NCBI RefSeq assembly: GCF_000257645.1
Contig: NZ_AJHJ01000031.1
Coordinates: 1 to 53,789 of the forward strand
DNA length: 53,789 nucleotides
Source of the DNA: Serratia sp. M24T3
GTDB lineage: Bacteria; Pseudomonadota; Gammaproteobacteria; Enterobacterales; Enterobacteriaceae
Direction: 5' to 3'
Made by a program: the position numbers and the translations under genes. The notes below the pieces were generated by a model. It saw only the letters and a list, made by a program, of their open reading frames with translations, had not been told where the DNA came from and made no database searches. Below are positions 27,091 to 35,526 of the stretch, piece after piece; the first letter of the stretch is position 1; the number at the start of each line of letters is the position of its first letter.

Positions 27091-27558
27091 ATGAGCCCAC
27101 TGAAAGCCGGAGATACTGCGCCGCAATTCAGTTTGCCGGATCAAGACGGCGAACAGATTAACCTGGCCGACTTCCAGGGACAGAAAGTCCTGGTCTATTT
27201 CTACCCGAAGGCCATGACCCCAGGTTGCACCGTTCAAGCCTGTGGCCTGCGCGATAACATGGATCAATTGAAAGAAGCTGGTGTTGAAGTGCTGGGAATA
27301 AGCACGGATAAACCAGAAAAACTGTCTAAGTTCGCTGAAAAAGAGCTGTTGAACTTCACGCTTTTGTCTGATGAAGATCACCAGGTTTCGCATGCGTTTG
27401 GCGTTTGGGGTGAGAAATCCTTCATGGGTAAAACCTACGACGGCATTCACCGCATCAGCTTCCTGCTCGACGGCAACGGCAAAGTTGAAAAAGTCTTCGA
27501 TGACTTCAAGACCAGCAATCACCACGACATTGTTCTAGAGTATGTAACGGGTAATTAA
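27091..27558 (+). CDS. bcp: Thiol peroxidase Bcp (peroxiredoxin Q)
   Basis: Bcp is a cytoplasmic thioredoxin-dependent peroxidase that reduces hydroperoxides. The 155-residue product has the peroxidatic Cys46 and resolving Cys51 in PGCTVQAC, the usual Thr-x-x-Cys environment (YPKAMTPGC) and the EKELLNFTLLSDED and GIHRISFLLD segments of E. coli Bcp. ATG 27091 is preferred to ATG 27076 because GGAG precedes it and the product then begins MSPLKAGD like the family. It follows gcvR, as in E. coli, and is convergent with perM. Confidence 0.96.
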   Translation: MSPLKAGDTAPQFSLPDQDGEQINLADFQGQKVLVYFYPKAMTPGCTVQACGLRDNMDQLKEAGVEVLGISTDKPEKLSKFAEKELLNFTLLSDEDHQVSHAFGVWGEKSFMGKTYDGIHRISFLLDGNGKVEKVFDDFKTSNHHDIVLEYVTGN

Positions 27559-27603
27559 TTATCCCCTCTTCCCGCGTTATTTTCAGCGCCAGAAGGTTGG
27601 AAT

Positions 27604-27644
27604 GGGGGAAGAAACGATTCTGATTACGAGTCGTCTTTTCCCCC
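27604..27644. terminator. Hairpin between convergent bcp and perM
   Basis: GGGGGAAGAAACGA and TCGTCTTTTCCCCC form a 14-base stem with two mismatches. It lies midway between the two convergent genes and has no long T-run outside the stem, so its strength as a terminator is uncertain. Confidence 0.5.
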
Positions 27645-27701
27645 TAAACTTACATCTATATAATAGTGAAGCTATTTTCACTTTTAATTCAAATAGTTAA
27701 T

Positions 27702-28766
27702 TCACTCTAGCTTTTCATCCAGCTCGTCAGGCCACGCGTGATATACCGCTTTCACCAGTGTCGCCAGCGGAATCGCAAAAAACACGCCCCAGAATCCCCA
27801 AAGGCCGCCGAAAATCACCACTGCCAGAATAATCACCAGCGGATGTAGATTTACCGCCTCTGAAAACAGTAACGGCACCAGCAAGTTTCCGTCCAGCCCC
27901 TGTACCACCAGATAAGCAATAATCAGCGTCCAGAAATCCGCACCAATCCCCCACTGAAACAGCGCCACGACAAACACCGGAATGGTCACCAGCATCGCGC
28001 CGATATAGGGGATCAGCACCGAGAAGCCAACCAGCACCGACAGCAATAGTGAATAACGCATGCCCAAAAAGAAGAACACCAGATAGGTAGCGATGCCGAC
28101 GACGACCATTTCCAGCACTTTGCCGCGAATGTAGTTGGTGATCTGCTGATTCATTTCGGTCCACACCATTCCGGCAAGGCCTCTGTCTCGTGGCAGTACG
28201 CGGCGCACGGCGCTGAGCATCTGGTCTTTATCTTTGAGCAGGAAAAACACCATCAGCGGCACTATCACCAGATAAATCGACAGCGTCAGAATACCCACCA
28301 GCGATGCCAGAGAGTATTTCACCACCGACTCGCCGACCCCTGAAATACGCGAACGCAGATTGTCGGTCATCATATCGAGAATGCCGGCATCGACCAGCGC
28401 CGGGTAGCGTTTTGGCAATGTCGCGGCCATCGCGTAAAAGCGATTGAGCATACTGGGCAGATCGGCCATCAGGTTCACGCCCTGTTGCCAGGTCAATGGC
28501 GCGATCACAAACACCAGCAGCATCACGATTCCGGTGAAAATAGTCAGCACAATGCACACCGCCAGCGTGCGCGAGCAGCCACAGCGCTGTAATCGAACGG
28601 TGGGCCATTCCAGCAAATACGCCAAAACGATGGCAAACAGCAGCGGCGCAAGAATGCCGCTGCAAAAATAGAGAATACAGAATCCGACCACCAGAATTGC
28701 CAGCAGCGCAATCGCCTGCGGGTCAGTGAATCTGCGACGGTACCATTGCAATAACATCTCGAGCAT
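27702..28766 (-). CDS. perM: AI-2E family transporter PerM
   Basis: This 354-residue polytopic inner-membrane protein belongs to the AI-2E/UPF0118 family and matches E. coli PerM (YfgO, 353 residues). It shows seven to eight membrane segments, including the family-conserved FSVLIPYIGAMLVTIPV and HPLVIILAVVIFGGLWGFWGVFFAIPLATLVKA. Family members have been linked to autoinducer-2 export or to sodium/proton exchange, but the role of PerM is not settled. AGGAG precedes the ATG by eight bases. It is divergent from bepA, as in E. coli. Confidence 0.94.
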   Translation of the reverse strand: MLEMLLQWYRRRFTDPQAIALLAILVVGFCILYFCSGILAPLLFAIVLAYLLEWPTVRLQRCGCSRTLAVCIVLTIFTGIVMLLVFVIAPLTWQQGVNLMADLPSMLNRFYAMAATLPKRYPALVDAGILDMMTDNLRSRISGVGESVVKYSLASLVGILTLSIYLVIVPLMVFFLLKDKDQMLSAVRRVLPRDRGLAGMVWTEMNQQITNYIRGKVLEMVVVGIATYLVFFFLGMRYSLLLSVLVGFSVLIPYIGAMLVTIPVFVVALFQWGIGADFWTLIIAYLVVQGLDGNLLVPLLFSEAVNLHPLVIILAVVIFGGLWGFWGVFFAIPLATLVKAVYHAWPDELDEKLE

Positions 28767-29037
28767 CAGTTTTAACTCCTAAAATCTATTAACCTGTCGC
28801 TGACGCATTTGTCGCAGATAGTTCAGGCTTAGTGGTTCCAATGTAGTAACGCTTGATTACAATAGAGGACATCGTTGTTAAGGTGATGATGGCCTTATTT
28901 GAACCAGCCTGTAGCGCAAACCTTACCACGGATAGGGGTTTCAATGCCTTACGCTGGCTAAATGTCTAAGATAATTCCGTGTCGTCTCGCAAAACCACTC
29001 GCGCGAACTACGCTGAATCCTGGCTAAAAAGGTAATT

Positions 29038-30531
29038 ATGGCAATGCGGCTAAAATTAAAGTTGAGCAGACTCATAACCCGCATGGTGGCGACTGGCCTG
29101 ATTGTCAGTACTCTGAGCGCAGGCGTTTCTCTATACGCACAAGCCGACAGTGCCGATATGCTTCCTGATATGGGTACCACAGCCGGTGGAACGCTGACTA
29201 TCGATCAAGAGCTGCAAATGGGCGATTACTATGTGCGCCAACTGCGCGGTAGCGCTCCGTTGATCAACGATCCTTTGATTGACGAGTATGTTAATCAGCT
29301 TGGCGATCGCCTGGTATCCCACGCCTATTCCGTGCGTTTTCCGTTTCACTTTTTTATCGTCAACAATGACGAGCTTAATGCTTTCGCCTTTTTTGGCGGT
29401 AATGTCGTGCTGCACTCGGCGATTTTCCGTTTTACCGATAACGAGAGCCAGCTAGCGTCGGTGCTGGCGCATGAAATCTCCCACGTCACCCAGCGCCATC
29501 TTGCCCGTGCGATGGAGGACCAAAAGCGTAATTCTCCTCTGACCTGGGTCGGCGTATTAGGCTCCATCCTGCTGGCGATGGCCAGTCCACAGGCGGGCAT
29601 GGCCGGGCTTACCGGCACTTTGGCGGGCACGCAGCAGGGCATGATCAGCTTTACCCGCGCCAATGAAGAGGAAGCGGACCGCATCGGGCTTCAGGTGCTC
29701 CAGCGCTCGGGTTTTAATCCCGAAGCCATGCCAGATTTCTTGCAAAAGCTGTCTGATCAGTCGCGCTATTCGAGTAAGCCGCCGGAAATGCTGCTAACCC
29801 ACCCTTTGCCTGACAGCCGCCTGTCCGATGCCCGCAACCGCGCGAGCCAAATGCCGCGCATCGTGGTGCAATCATCCCAGAATTTCTACTTCGCCAAGGT
29901 GCGTATTCTCGGCATGTACGGTACTGAAGATCACCCGCTGACCGACGATTACCTCAATCAGCTAAGTAACGGTAATATTCGCGAACAGAACGCCGCCAAA
30001 TATGGACGCGCCCTGCTGTTCTACAAGGCAAAAAGCTACAATCAGGCACGAACAACCCTTGAAGCAATGCTGGCGAAAGAGCCATCCAATGCGTGGTATC
30101 TCGATCTGCTCACTGATATCGATATTGACCAGCAGCACGCCCCGCAGGCGATTGCCCGGCTGGAAAAGGCCAACGCGCCAACCAGCAAAGATCCCGTGCT
30201 ACAGTTAAATATGGCCAATGCGTATGTCGAAGGAAATGAGCCGGCCAAGGCCAGTCGGCTACTTTACCGTTACACTTACGCTCATCCAGACGATCCCAAC
30301 GGTTGGGATTTGCTCACGCAGTCAGTGGCCCAGCAGGGTCTGAGAGCGCAGGAGCTAGCGGCGCGGGCAGAAAGCATGGCGCTGGTTGGCCGACTGGATC
30401 AGTCAATCAGTATGTTGAGCAGCGCCAGTTCGCTGGCAAAGCTTGGCAGTCTGGATCAGGCGCGCTACGACGCTCGCATCGATCAGCTGCGTCAACTGCA
30501 AAAACGCTTCCAGCAATACGAAAAAGGCTGA
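29038..30531 (+). CDS. bepA: Beta-barrel assembly-enhancing protease BepA
   Basis: BepA is a periplasmic M48 zinc protease and chaperone that promotes assembly of LptD and removes stalled outer-membrane proteins. The 497-residue precursor begins with a signal peptide ([14 protein letters not shown], likely cut before DSAD). The active site is His145-Glu146-x2-His149 (AHEISH), with the third ligand in NEEEADRIG (near Glu213) and the regulatory histidine in [10 protein letters not shown]. The C-terminal half contains TPR repeats that bind the BAM complex. AAGG precedes the ATG. yfgD follows 29 bases later, as in E. coli. Confidence 0.96.
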   Translation: MAMRLKLKLSRLITRMVATGLIVSTLSAGVSLYAQADSADMLPDMGTTAGGTLTIDQELQMGDYYVRQLRGSAPLINDPLIDEYVNQLGDRLVSHAYSVRFPFHFFIVNNDELNAFAFFGGNVVLHSAIFRFTDNESQLASVLAHEISHVTQRHLARAMEDQKRNSPLTWVGVLGSILLAMASPQAGMAGLTGTLAGTQQGMISFTRANEEEADRIGLQVLQRSGFNPEAMPDFLQKLSDQSRYSSKPPEMLLTHPLPDSRLSDARNRASQMPRIVVQSSQNFYFAKVRILGMYGTEDHPLTDDYLNQLSNGNIREQNAAKYGRALLFYKAKSYNQARTTLEAMLAKEPSNAWYLDLLTDIDIDQQHAPQAIARLEKANAPTSKDPVLQLNMANAYVEGNEPAKASRLLYRYTYAHPDDPNGWDLLTQSVAQQGLRAQELAARAESMALVGRLDQSISMLSSASSLAKLGSLDQARYDARIDQLRQLQKRFQQYEKG

Positions 30532-30560
30532 GGAAGCCGCAATACATTAAGGAGCAGAAA

Positions 30561-30917
30561 ATGAAATACGACGTCGCGATTTACCACAATCCACGCTGTA
30601 GCAAGAGCCGAGAAACGCTGGCTCTGCTGGAAGAGAAAGGCATCAAGCCGGACGTAATTCTTTATCTGGAAACACCACCGTCTCTAGACACGCTAAAAGA
30701 GTTGCAGCATAAGCTGGGCTTTTCCTCTGCCAGAGAGATGATGCGAACTAAAGAAGAGGTGTACAAAGAAAAAAATCTGGGGGACAAAAGTGTGACTGAA
30801 GAACAGCTATTACAGGCTATCTCAGACAGCCCGCGCCTGCTGGAGCGCCCTATTGTGGTCAAGAATGGCAAGGCTCGTCTGGGTCGTCCGCCGGAGCAAG
30901 TGCTGGAAATACTTTAA
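30561..30917 (+). CDS. yfgD: ArsC-family protein YfgD
   Basis: This 118-residue thioredoxin-fold protein carries the arsenate reductase motif H-x3-C-x3-R (His9, Cys13, Arg17 in HNPRCSKSRETL) and the C-terminal RPIVVKNGKARLGRPPE of ArsC. It is likely a glutaredoxin-dependent arsenate reductase, or reduces a related oxyanion; no ars operon is present, so arsenic resistance is not certain. ATG 30561 is preceded by AAGGAG at six bases. The longer open frame upstream overlaps bepA and is a shadow. yffB at 15.9 kb is a distant relative. Confidence 0.94.
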   Translation: MKYDVAIYHNPRCSKSRETLALLEEKGIKPDVILYLETPPSLDTLKELQHKLGFSSAREMMRTKEEVYKEKNLGDKSVTEEQLLQAISDSPRLLERPIVVKNGKARLGRPPEQVLEIL

Positions 30918-30924
30918 CTCACCG

Positions 30925-31626
30925 CTACAGATGCAACGTCTCTTTCACAAAGGGGATGGTGAGTTTTCGCTGAGCCGTGATTGAGGCGCGATCGAGCTGA
31001 TCGAGAGTCATAAACAGAGTGCGCATTTCGCGATCAAGGCGTTTTAACAGGAATCGCCCCACGTCCTCGGGCAGCTCGAAGCCGCGCAGTTTGGATCGCA
31101 GCTGCAAGGCTTGCAGTTTTTCTTCATCGGACAGCGGCTGGAGACGATAGATTTGCCCCCAGTCAAGGCGTGAAGCCAGATCGGGCAGGCCAAGATTCAG
31201 CTGGCGCGGCGGGCGATCGCCGGTAATAAACAGTCGGGTGCGACCGGTTTCGAGAATGCGGTTATAAAGGTGAAAAACCGCCGCTTCCCATTCTTCATCA
31301 CCCGCGATACCTTCAATATTGTCGATGCAAACCAGCGCCAGCTGCTCCATTCCGTCCAACACTTCCGGCACAAAATAGGCACGCTTATCCAGCGGAACAT
31401 AGCCAACGGCTTCACCACGCAGGGAAAGCTCGGCACAGGCTGCGTGCAACAGATGGCTGCGACCACCGCCTTCACGCGACCAGAAATAAATGTAGGTGCC
31501 ATGTTCCTGCTGCAATGCAGTTTGAATAGCGGAGAGCAGCGAGGTGTTCTCCCCCGGATAAAAACTGGCAAAGGTTTCGTCGTCGGGAAGATAAAGTGGC
31601 AGGGAAAGCTGTGCCGGTGTATTCAG
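30925..31626 (-). CDS. hda: DnaA regulatory inactivator Hda, translated from CTG
   Basis: Hda, bound to the DNA sliding clamp, stimulates ATP hydrolysis by DnaA and prevents over-initiation. With a CTG start at 31626 the product is 233 residues, the same length as E. coli Hda, and begins [25 protein letters not shown] at residues 5-10 is the clamp-binding motif. The AAA+ domain shows [21 protein letters not shown] and [28 protein letters not shown] lies about six bases before the CTG. The next conventional start, about 37 codons later, would remove the clamp motif. E. coli hda is also known to use CTG. Confidence 0.95.
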   Translation of the reverse strand: MNTPAQLSLPLYLPDDETFASFYPGENTSLLSAIQTALQQEHGTYIYFWSREGGGRSHLLHAACAELSLRGEAVGYVPLDKRAYFVPEVLDGMEQLALVCIDNIEGIAGDEEWEAAVFHLYNRILETGRTRLFITGDRPPRQLNLGLPDLASRLDWGQIYRLQPLSDEEKLQALQLRSKLRGFELPEDVGRFLLKRLDREMRTLFMTLDQLDRASITAQRKLTIPFVKETLHL

Positions 31627-31767
31627 AAGTACCTCACCAAACTGGCGTAGATCAGACCTGTCTATACAAAAAATATCAGGACAAATAATTAATCGAAGAA
31701 TCTTAGCATAGGATCCGCGAAGAATTGAACTTTTGGCGTGCCAAGTGCGGGTTAATCAGGCGACATA

Positions 31768-31791
31768 CCGGGCAACGCGCTGTTTGCCCGG
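31768..31791. other. Inverted repeat between hda and uraA
   Basis: CCGGGCAA (31768-31775) and TTGCCCGG (31784-31791) form a perfect dyad around eight bases, 30 bases downstream of the uraA stop. No T-run follows on the minus strand, so it is not a standard terminator. Confidence 0.5.
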
Positions 31792-31821
31792 TAAAAAACT
31801 CATCGTTTAACAAAGTCTGGA

Positions 31822-33114
31822 TCACACCGTTGGCGGGTTGCGCTCGTCTGGAACGTCAATGATCTCTTCTTCACCGCGGAACACGTCGAACAGCTTAAAC
31901 AGCAGGCTCAGGAACACGCCTACCACCGTTGCCAGCGCCATGCCTTTCAGCTCGGCGGCACCGATGTGAACTTTGGCGCCACTAACGCCGATGATCAAGA
32001 TAACCGAAGTCAGGATCAGGTTCTTTGGTTTGTTGTAATCGACTTTTGATTCGATAAGCACGCGGATCCCCGAAGCGCCAATCACGCCGTAAAGCAGCAG
32101 GGAAACGCCGCCCATCACCGGAACCGGTACAGCCTGGATGGCAGCGGCCAGTTTGCCGCAGCAAGAAAGCAGGATAGCCAAAATCGCCGCGCCGCCGATA
32201 ACCCAGGTGCTGTAGACCTTGGTTATTGCCATGACGCCGATATTTTCACCATAAGTCGTGTTTGGCGTGGATCCGAAAAAGCCAGACAGCACGGTAGACA
32301 AACCATTGGCCAGCATCGAGCGGTGCAGACCGGGGTCACGCAGCAGATCCTTTTTGACGATGTTGGCGGTAACCACTAAATGCCCGACGTGTTCGGCGAT
32401 AACCACCAGGGCGGCTGGTAAAATGGTCAGAATTGCTACCCACTCGAAACGCGGGGTGTAAAAGGTCGGCAAGGCAAACCAGTGAGCCTTTTCTATCGCC
32501 GAGACGTCTACCACGCCCATAAAGTAGGACAGCGCGTAGCCGACCAGCACGCCGATGAGGATCGGGATAATGGCCAGAAAACCGCGAAACAGCACAGAAC
32601 CGAGCACGGTAACTGCCAGCGTCACCACGGAGATAGTTACCGTGGTGCTATCGGCCGAGGTGCCATCGGCAGGCAGCAATCCGGCCATGTTCGCCGCCAC
32701 GCCCGCTAATTCAAGGCCGATAACCGCCACAATGGCACCCATCGCCGCAGGTGGGAACATCACGTTGATCCAGCCTATCCCGGCTTTTTTGACGATAAGC
32801 CCGACGATGCAGAACAACACGCCGCAGACGATAAATCCGCCCAGCGCCGCCTCGTAGCCCATTGGCAACAACAGCAATACCGGAGAAATAAACGCAAAGC
32901 TCGAACCGAGATAGGCCGGGATTTTGCCTTTACAGATATAAAGGTACAGCAAGGTGCCAATGCCGTTGAACAGCAACACCGTCGCCGGATTAATTTTAAA
33001 AAGAATAGGCACCAGCACGGTAGCGCCAAACATGGCAAAAAGGTGCTGTAAGCTCAGGGGAATTGTTTGCAACAGTGGCAGGCGTTCGCTTACCCCAATG
33101 ACTCGTCGCGTCAT
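31822..33114 (-). CDS. uraA: Uracil:H+ symporter UraA
   Basis: UraA imports uracil with protons across the inner membrane. The 430-residue product matches E. coli UraA nearly throughout, with fourteen membrane segments of the NCS2 family. FAFISPVLLLLP and the substrate-site glutamates in AEHVGHLV and NTTYGENIGVMAITKVYS are present. Start ATG 33114 gives the family N-terminus MTRRVIGVSE. It lies downstream of upp in the same orientation, but a strong terminator and a palindromic repeat now separate the two genes. Confidence 0.97.
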   Translation of the reverse strand: MTRRVIGVSERLPLLQTIPLSLQHLFAMFGATVLVPILFKINPATVLLFNGIGTLLYLYICKGKIPAYLGSSFAFISPVLLLLPMGYEAALGGFIVCGVLFCIVGLIVKKAGIGWINVMFPPAAMGAIVAVIGLELAGVAANMAGLLPADGTSADSTTVTISVVTLAVTVLGSVLFRGFLAIIPILIGVLVGYALSYFMGVVDVSAIEKAHWFALPTFYTPRFEWVAILTILPAALVVIAEHVGHLVVTANIVKKDLLRDPGLHRSMLANGLSTVLSGFFGSTPNTTYGENIGVMAITKVYSTWVIGGAAILAILLSCCGKLAAAIQAVPVPVMGGVSLLLYGVIGASGIRVLIESKVDYNKPKNLILTSVILIIGVSGAKVHIGAAELKGMALATVVGVFLSLLFKLFDVFRGEEEIIDVPDERNPPTV

Positions 33115-33147
33115 AAATTTACCTTATAATCAAATAATTACTCTAAA

Positions 33148-33260
33148 TAGTTCGAATTACAGGAAGGCGGCAAGCCTGTGAGGCCCTGAGAGCATAGATA
33201 ACTATGTGACAGGGGCGAACGAGCGCGGCCAATGCATCTGCAACTTGAAGTATGACGAGT
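33148..33260. repeat. Palindromic dispersed repeat between upp and uraA
   Basis: The roughly 110-bp element starts with TTCGAATTACAGGAAGGCGG and ends with GCGGCCAATGCATCTGCAAC followed by TTGAAGTATGACG. The ends form an imperfect inverted repeat, and the centre is a dyad (AGCATAGATAACTATGTGAC). The GGCGGCAAG left arm and CGAACGAGCGCGGCCAA right arm match the repeats at 22 kb and 35.3 kb. It occupies the upp-uraA gap and may supply or disturb the uraA leader. Confidence 0.8.
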
Positions 33261-33267
33261 AAAAATC

Positions 33268-33294
33268 AAAAAAAAGCCGACTTCTCAGTCGGCT
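33268..33294 (-). terminator. Strong terminator after upp
   Basis: On the minus strand AGCCGAC and GTCGGCT form a perfect seven-base stem with a six-base loop followed by seven T, only six bases after the upp stop. It should separate most upp transcripts from uraA. Confidence 0.9.
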
Positions 33295-33299
33295 ATTGC

Positions 33300-33926
33300 T
33301 TATTTAGTACCAAATATCTTATCGCCTGCATCACCCAGGCCCGGGATGATATATCCCTTGTCGTTCAACCCCTGATCGATAGAGGCAGTGTACAGCTCGA
33401 CTTCCGGGTGCGCTTTCTCCAACGCAGCAATGCCCTCTGGCGCGGCAACCAGCACCAGAACTTTAATGCTCTGGCAGCCCGCTTTCTTCAACAGGTCGAT
33501 AGTGGCGATCATTGAGCCGCCCGTTGCCAGCATCGGGTCAACCACCAACGCCATGCGCTCTTCTATATTAGAAGCGAGTTTCTGGAAGTATGGCACCGGT
33601 TGTAACGTTTCTTCATCACGGTAAACACCAACAACGCTGATGCGCGCACTTGGTACGTGCTCCAGCACGCCTTCCATCATGCCCAGACCGGCGCGCAGGA
33701 TTGGCACCACGGTTATCTTCTTACCTTTAATCTGATCAACCTGAACCGGACCGTTCCAACCTTCGATGGTCACTTTTTCGGTTTCCAGATCTGCGGTTGC
33801 TTCATAGGTCAGTAAGCTACCTACCTCAGAAGCCAGTTCGCGAAAGCGTTTTGTGCTGATGTCATTTTCACGCATCAGTCCCAGCTTGTGTTTTACCAGC
33901 GGGTGTTTCACTTCAACGATCTTCAT
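33300..33926 (-). CDS. upp: Uracil phosphoribosyltransferase Upp
   Basis: Upp converts uracil and PRPP to UMP, the main uracil salvage reaction, in the cytoplasm. The 208-residue length equals that of E. coli and the sequence is nearly identical: [15 protein letters not shown], the PRPP loop DPMLATGGS, and the uracil-binding [16 protein letters not shown] at the C-terminus. AGGAGAG lies about six bases before the ATG. Its promoter carries a T-tract initiation region like that of E. coli upp. uraA follows on the same strand behind a terminator. Confidence 0.98.
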   Translation of the reverse strand: MKIVEVKHPLVKHKLGLMRENDISTKRFRELASEVGSLLTYEATADLETEKVTIEGWNGPVQVDQIKGKKITVVPILRAGLGMMEGVLEHVPSARISVVGVYRDEETLQPVPYFQKLASNIEERMALVVDPMLATGGSMIATIDLLKKAGCQSIKVLVLVAAPEGIAALEKAHPEVELYTASIDQGLNDKGYIIPGLGDAGDKIFGTK

Positions 33927-33952
33927 TTTCTCTCTCTCCTAAGGCTTGCTGA

Positions 33953-33974
33953 CCAAAAAAATCGCGTGATTATA
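33953..33974 (-). promoter_or_regulatory. upp promoter -10 and UTP-sensing initiation tract
   Basis: On the minus strand a consensus TATAAT (33969-33974) is followed five bases later by GATTTTTTTGG (33953-33963). E. coli upp starts at an almost identical GATTTTTTTTG tract, where UTP level selects the start site and controls reiterative transcription. The same control is likely here. The -35 region is weak. Confidence 0.8.
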
Positions 33975-34097
33975 ACGCCTTTTATTTTCAACGCCAGCGC
34001 CAATAGACTGATACGGATCAATGGATTTGCAGTTAGCGACCGGTTAAGCTTTTTTCAGGGTAATTTGAGTATAGATAGAGAAACATAACGAGACCTC

Positions 34098-34113
34098 TCG
34101 CAAACGTTTGCCT
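34098..34113. promoter_or_regulatory. PurR operator upstream of purM
   Basis: TCGCAAACGTTTGCCT matches the PurR consensus and contains the perfect palindrome GCAAACGTTTGC (34100-34111). It lies 68 bases before the purM start, so purM (and purN, if co-transcribed) should be repressed when hypoxanthine or guanine is abundant. Confidence 0.88.
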
Positions 34114-34180
34114 GCGCTGTTAGAATTAGCCCGCGCCATTTTCAACAACCACAAAACGCATACGTCGTGGGGATTCCGCA

Positions 34181-35218
34181 GTGACCGAAAAGACCTCTCT
34201 CAGCTATAAAGACGCAGGTGTGGACATCGATGCAGGTAACGCATTGGTAGACCGCATTAAAGGTGTAGTAAAACAGACTCGTCGTCCTGAAGTCATGGGC
34301 GGACTGGGTGGTTTTGGTGCCCTGTGCGCGCTTCCGCAAAAATATCGTGAACCCGTGCTGGTTTCGGGAACCGACGGCGTTGGCACCAAGCTGCGTCTGG
34401 CAATGGATTTAAAACGCCACGATACCATTGGTATCGATTTGGTCGCTATGTGTGTAAATGATCTGGTGGTACAGGGCGCAGAGCCGCTGTTCTTCCTGGA
34501 TTACTACGCGACAGGCAAACTGGATGTGGATACCGCAGCCAGCGTCATCACCGGTATTGCCGAAGGCTGCCTGCAGTCTGGCTGTTCACTGGTTGGTGGT
34601 GAAACCGCAGAAATGCCGGGCATGTACCACGGCGATGATTACGACGTCGCAGGTTTCTGCGTTGGCGTGGTTGAGAAATCAGAAATTATCGATGGCAGCA
34701 AAGTGCAGGACGGCGACGTTCTGGTTGCGCTGGCGTCAAGTGGCCCGCACTCAAACGGCTACTCACTGGTTCGCAAAATTCTGGAAGTCAGCAAGGCCGA
34801 TCCTTTGACCACCGATCTGGCGGGCAAACCTTTGGCCGACCACCTGCTCGAACCAACCAAAATCTATGTAAAATCAATCCTTAAACTGATTGAAAACGTT
34901 GAGGTTCATGCAATCTGTCACCTGACCGGCGGCGGCTTCTGGGAAAACATTCCTCGCGTATTGCCAGACAACACTCAGGCAATTATCGATGAATCAAGCT
35001 GGAAATGGCCGGACGTGTTCGGCTGGTTGCAGCAGAACGGCAACGTCAGCAGCCACGAAATGTACCGCACATTCAACTGCGGCGTGGGCATGCTGATCGC
35101 ACTGCCGGCGGAGTTGGCTGATGAAGCTATCGCCCTGCTCAATGATAACGGCGAGAAAGCCTGGGTTATCGGTAGCATCAAAGCTTCCGACTCAGAAGAA
35201 CGCGTTATTATTAAGTAA
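34181..35218 (+). CDS. purM: Phosphoribosylformylglycinamidine cyclo-ligase (AIR synthetase) PurM
   Basis: PurM closes the imidazole ring of purines, turning FGAM into AIR with ATP. The 345-residue product matches E. coli PurM in length and sequence, including [12 protein letters not shown], the metal-binding [21 protein letters not shown] and [12 protein letters not shown]. It starts at GTG 34181, with GGGGA about ten bases upstream; E. coli purM also uses GTG. A PurR box lies upstream. In E. coli purN follows almost at once; here a 308-base repeat-filled gap intervenes. Confidence 0.97.
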   Translation: MTEKTSLSYKDAGVDIDAGNALVDRIKGVVKQTRRPEVMGGLGGFGALCALPQKYREPVLVSGTDGVGTKLRLAMDLKRHDTIGIDLVAMCVNDLVVQGAEPLFFLDYYATGKLDVDTAASVITGIAEGCLQSGCSLVGGETAEMPGMYHGDDYDVAGFCVGVVEKSEIIDGSKVQDGDVLVALASSGPHSNGYSLVRKILEVSKADPLTTDLAGKPLADHLLEPTKIYVKSILKLIENVEVHAICHLTGGGFWENIPRVLPDNTQAIIDESSWKWPDVFGWLQQNGNVSSHEMYRTFNCGVGMLIALPAELADEAIALLNDNGEKAWVIGSIKASDSEERVIIK

Positions 35219-35526
35219 TTGCTTTTTATCAAGTAATACAAAGGCTACAGCGTTTTATCTACATTATTGGCGCTGTAGCAAGGCGGCAAGTGAGTGAATC
35301 CCGATGAGCTGACACCGGTCAGTGATTCGGGTGAACAAGTGAAGCTAACGCCGCTACAGCGTCAAGAGCGAAGGTAACGCCGTTACAGCACCTTTACCGA
35401 GTTATTGGCGCTGTAGCAAGGCGGCAAGTGAGTGAATCCCGATGAGCTGACAATGGTCAGTGATTCGGGTGAACAAGTGAAGCTAACGCCGCTACAGCGT
35501 CAAGAGCGAAGGTAAAAGAAGGTAAA
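35219..35526. repeat. Two palindromic repeats inserted between purM and purN
   Basis: Two almost identical elements (35271-35361 and 35409-35499) recur with a 138-base period. Each is bounded by CGCTGTAGC and GCTACAGCG and contains GAATCCCGATGAGCTGAC and GTCAGTGATTCGGG as an inner dyad. A further GCTACAGCG lies at 35244-35252. The left arm GCAAGGCGGCAAGTGAGTGA and the general plan are shared with the 22-kb and 33.2-kb repeats. The tail AAGAGCGAAGGTAA of the second copy runs into the purN ribosome-binding site. Confidence 0.92.

Noticed and set aside
26977-27525. A 182-residue minus-strand ORF opposite bcp
   Set aside because: It overlaps bcp, whose identity is certain, and its sequence has no recognisable domain. 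It is an antisense shadow.
30303-30560. Extension of yfgD into the bepA coding region
   Set aside because: The frame is open, but AAGGAG and the family N-terminus place the start at 30561.
31768-31791. A CCGGGCAA/TTGCCCGG hairpin read as a terminator of uraA
   Set aside because: No T-run follows in the uraA direction, so I list it only as an inverted repeat.
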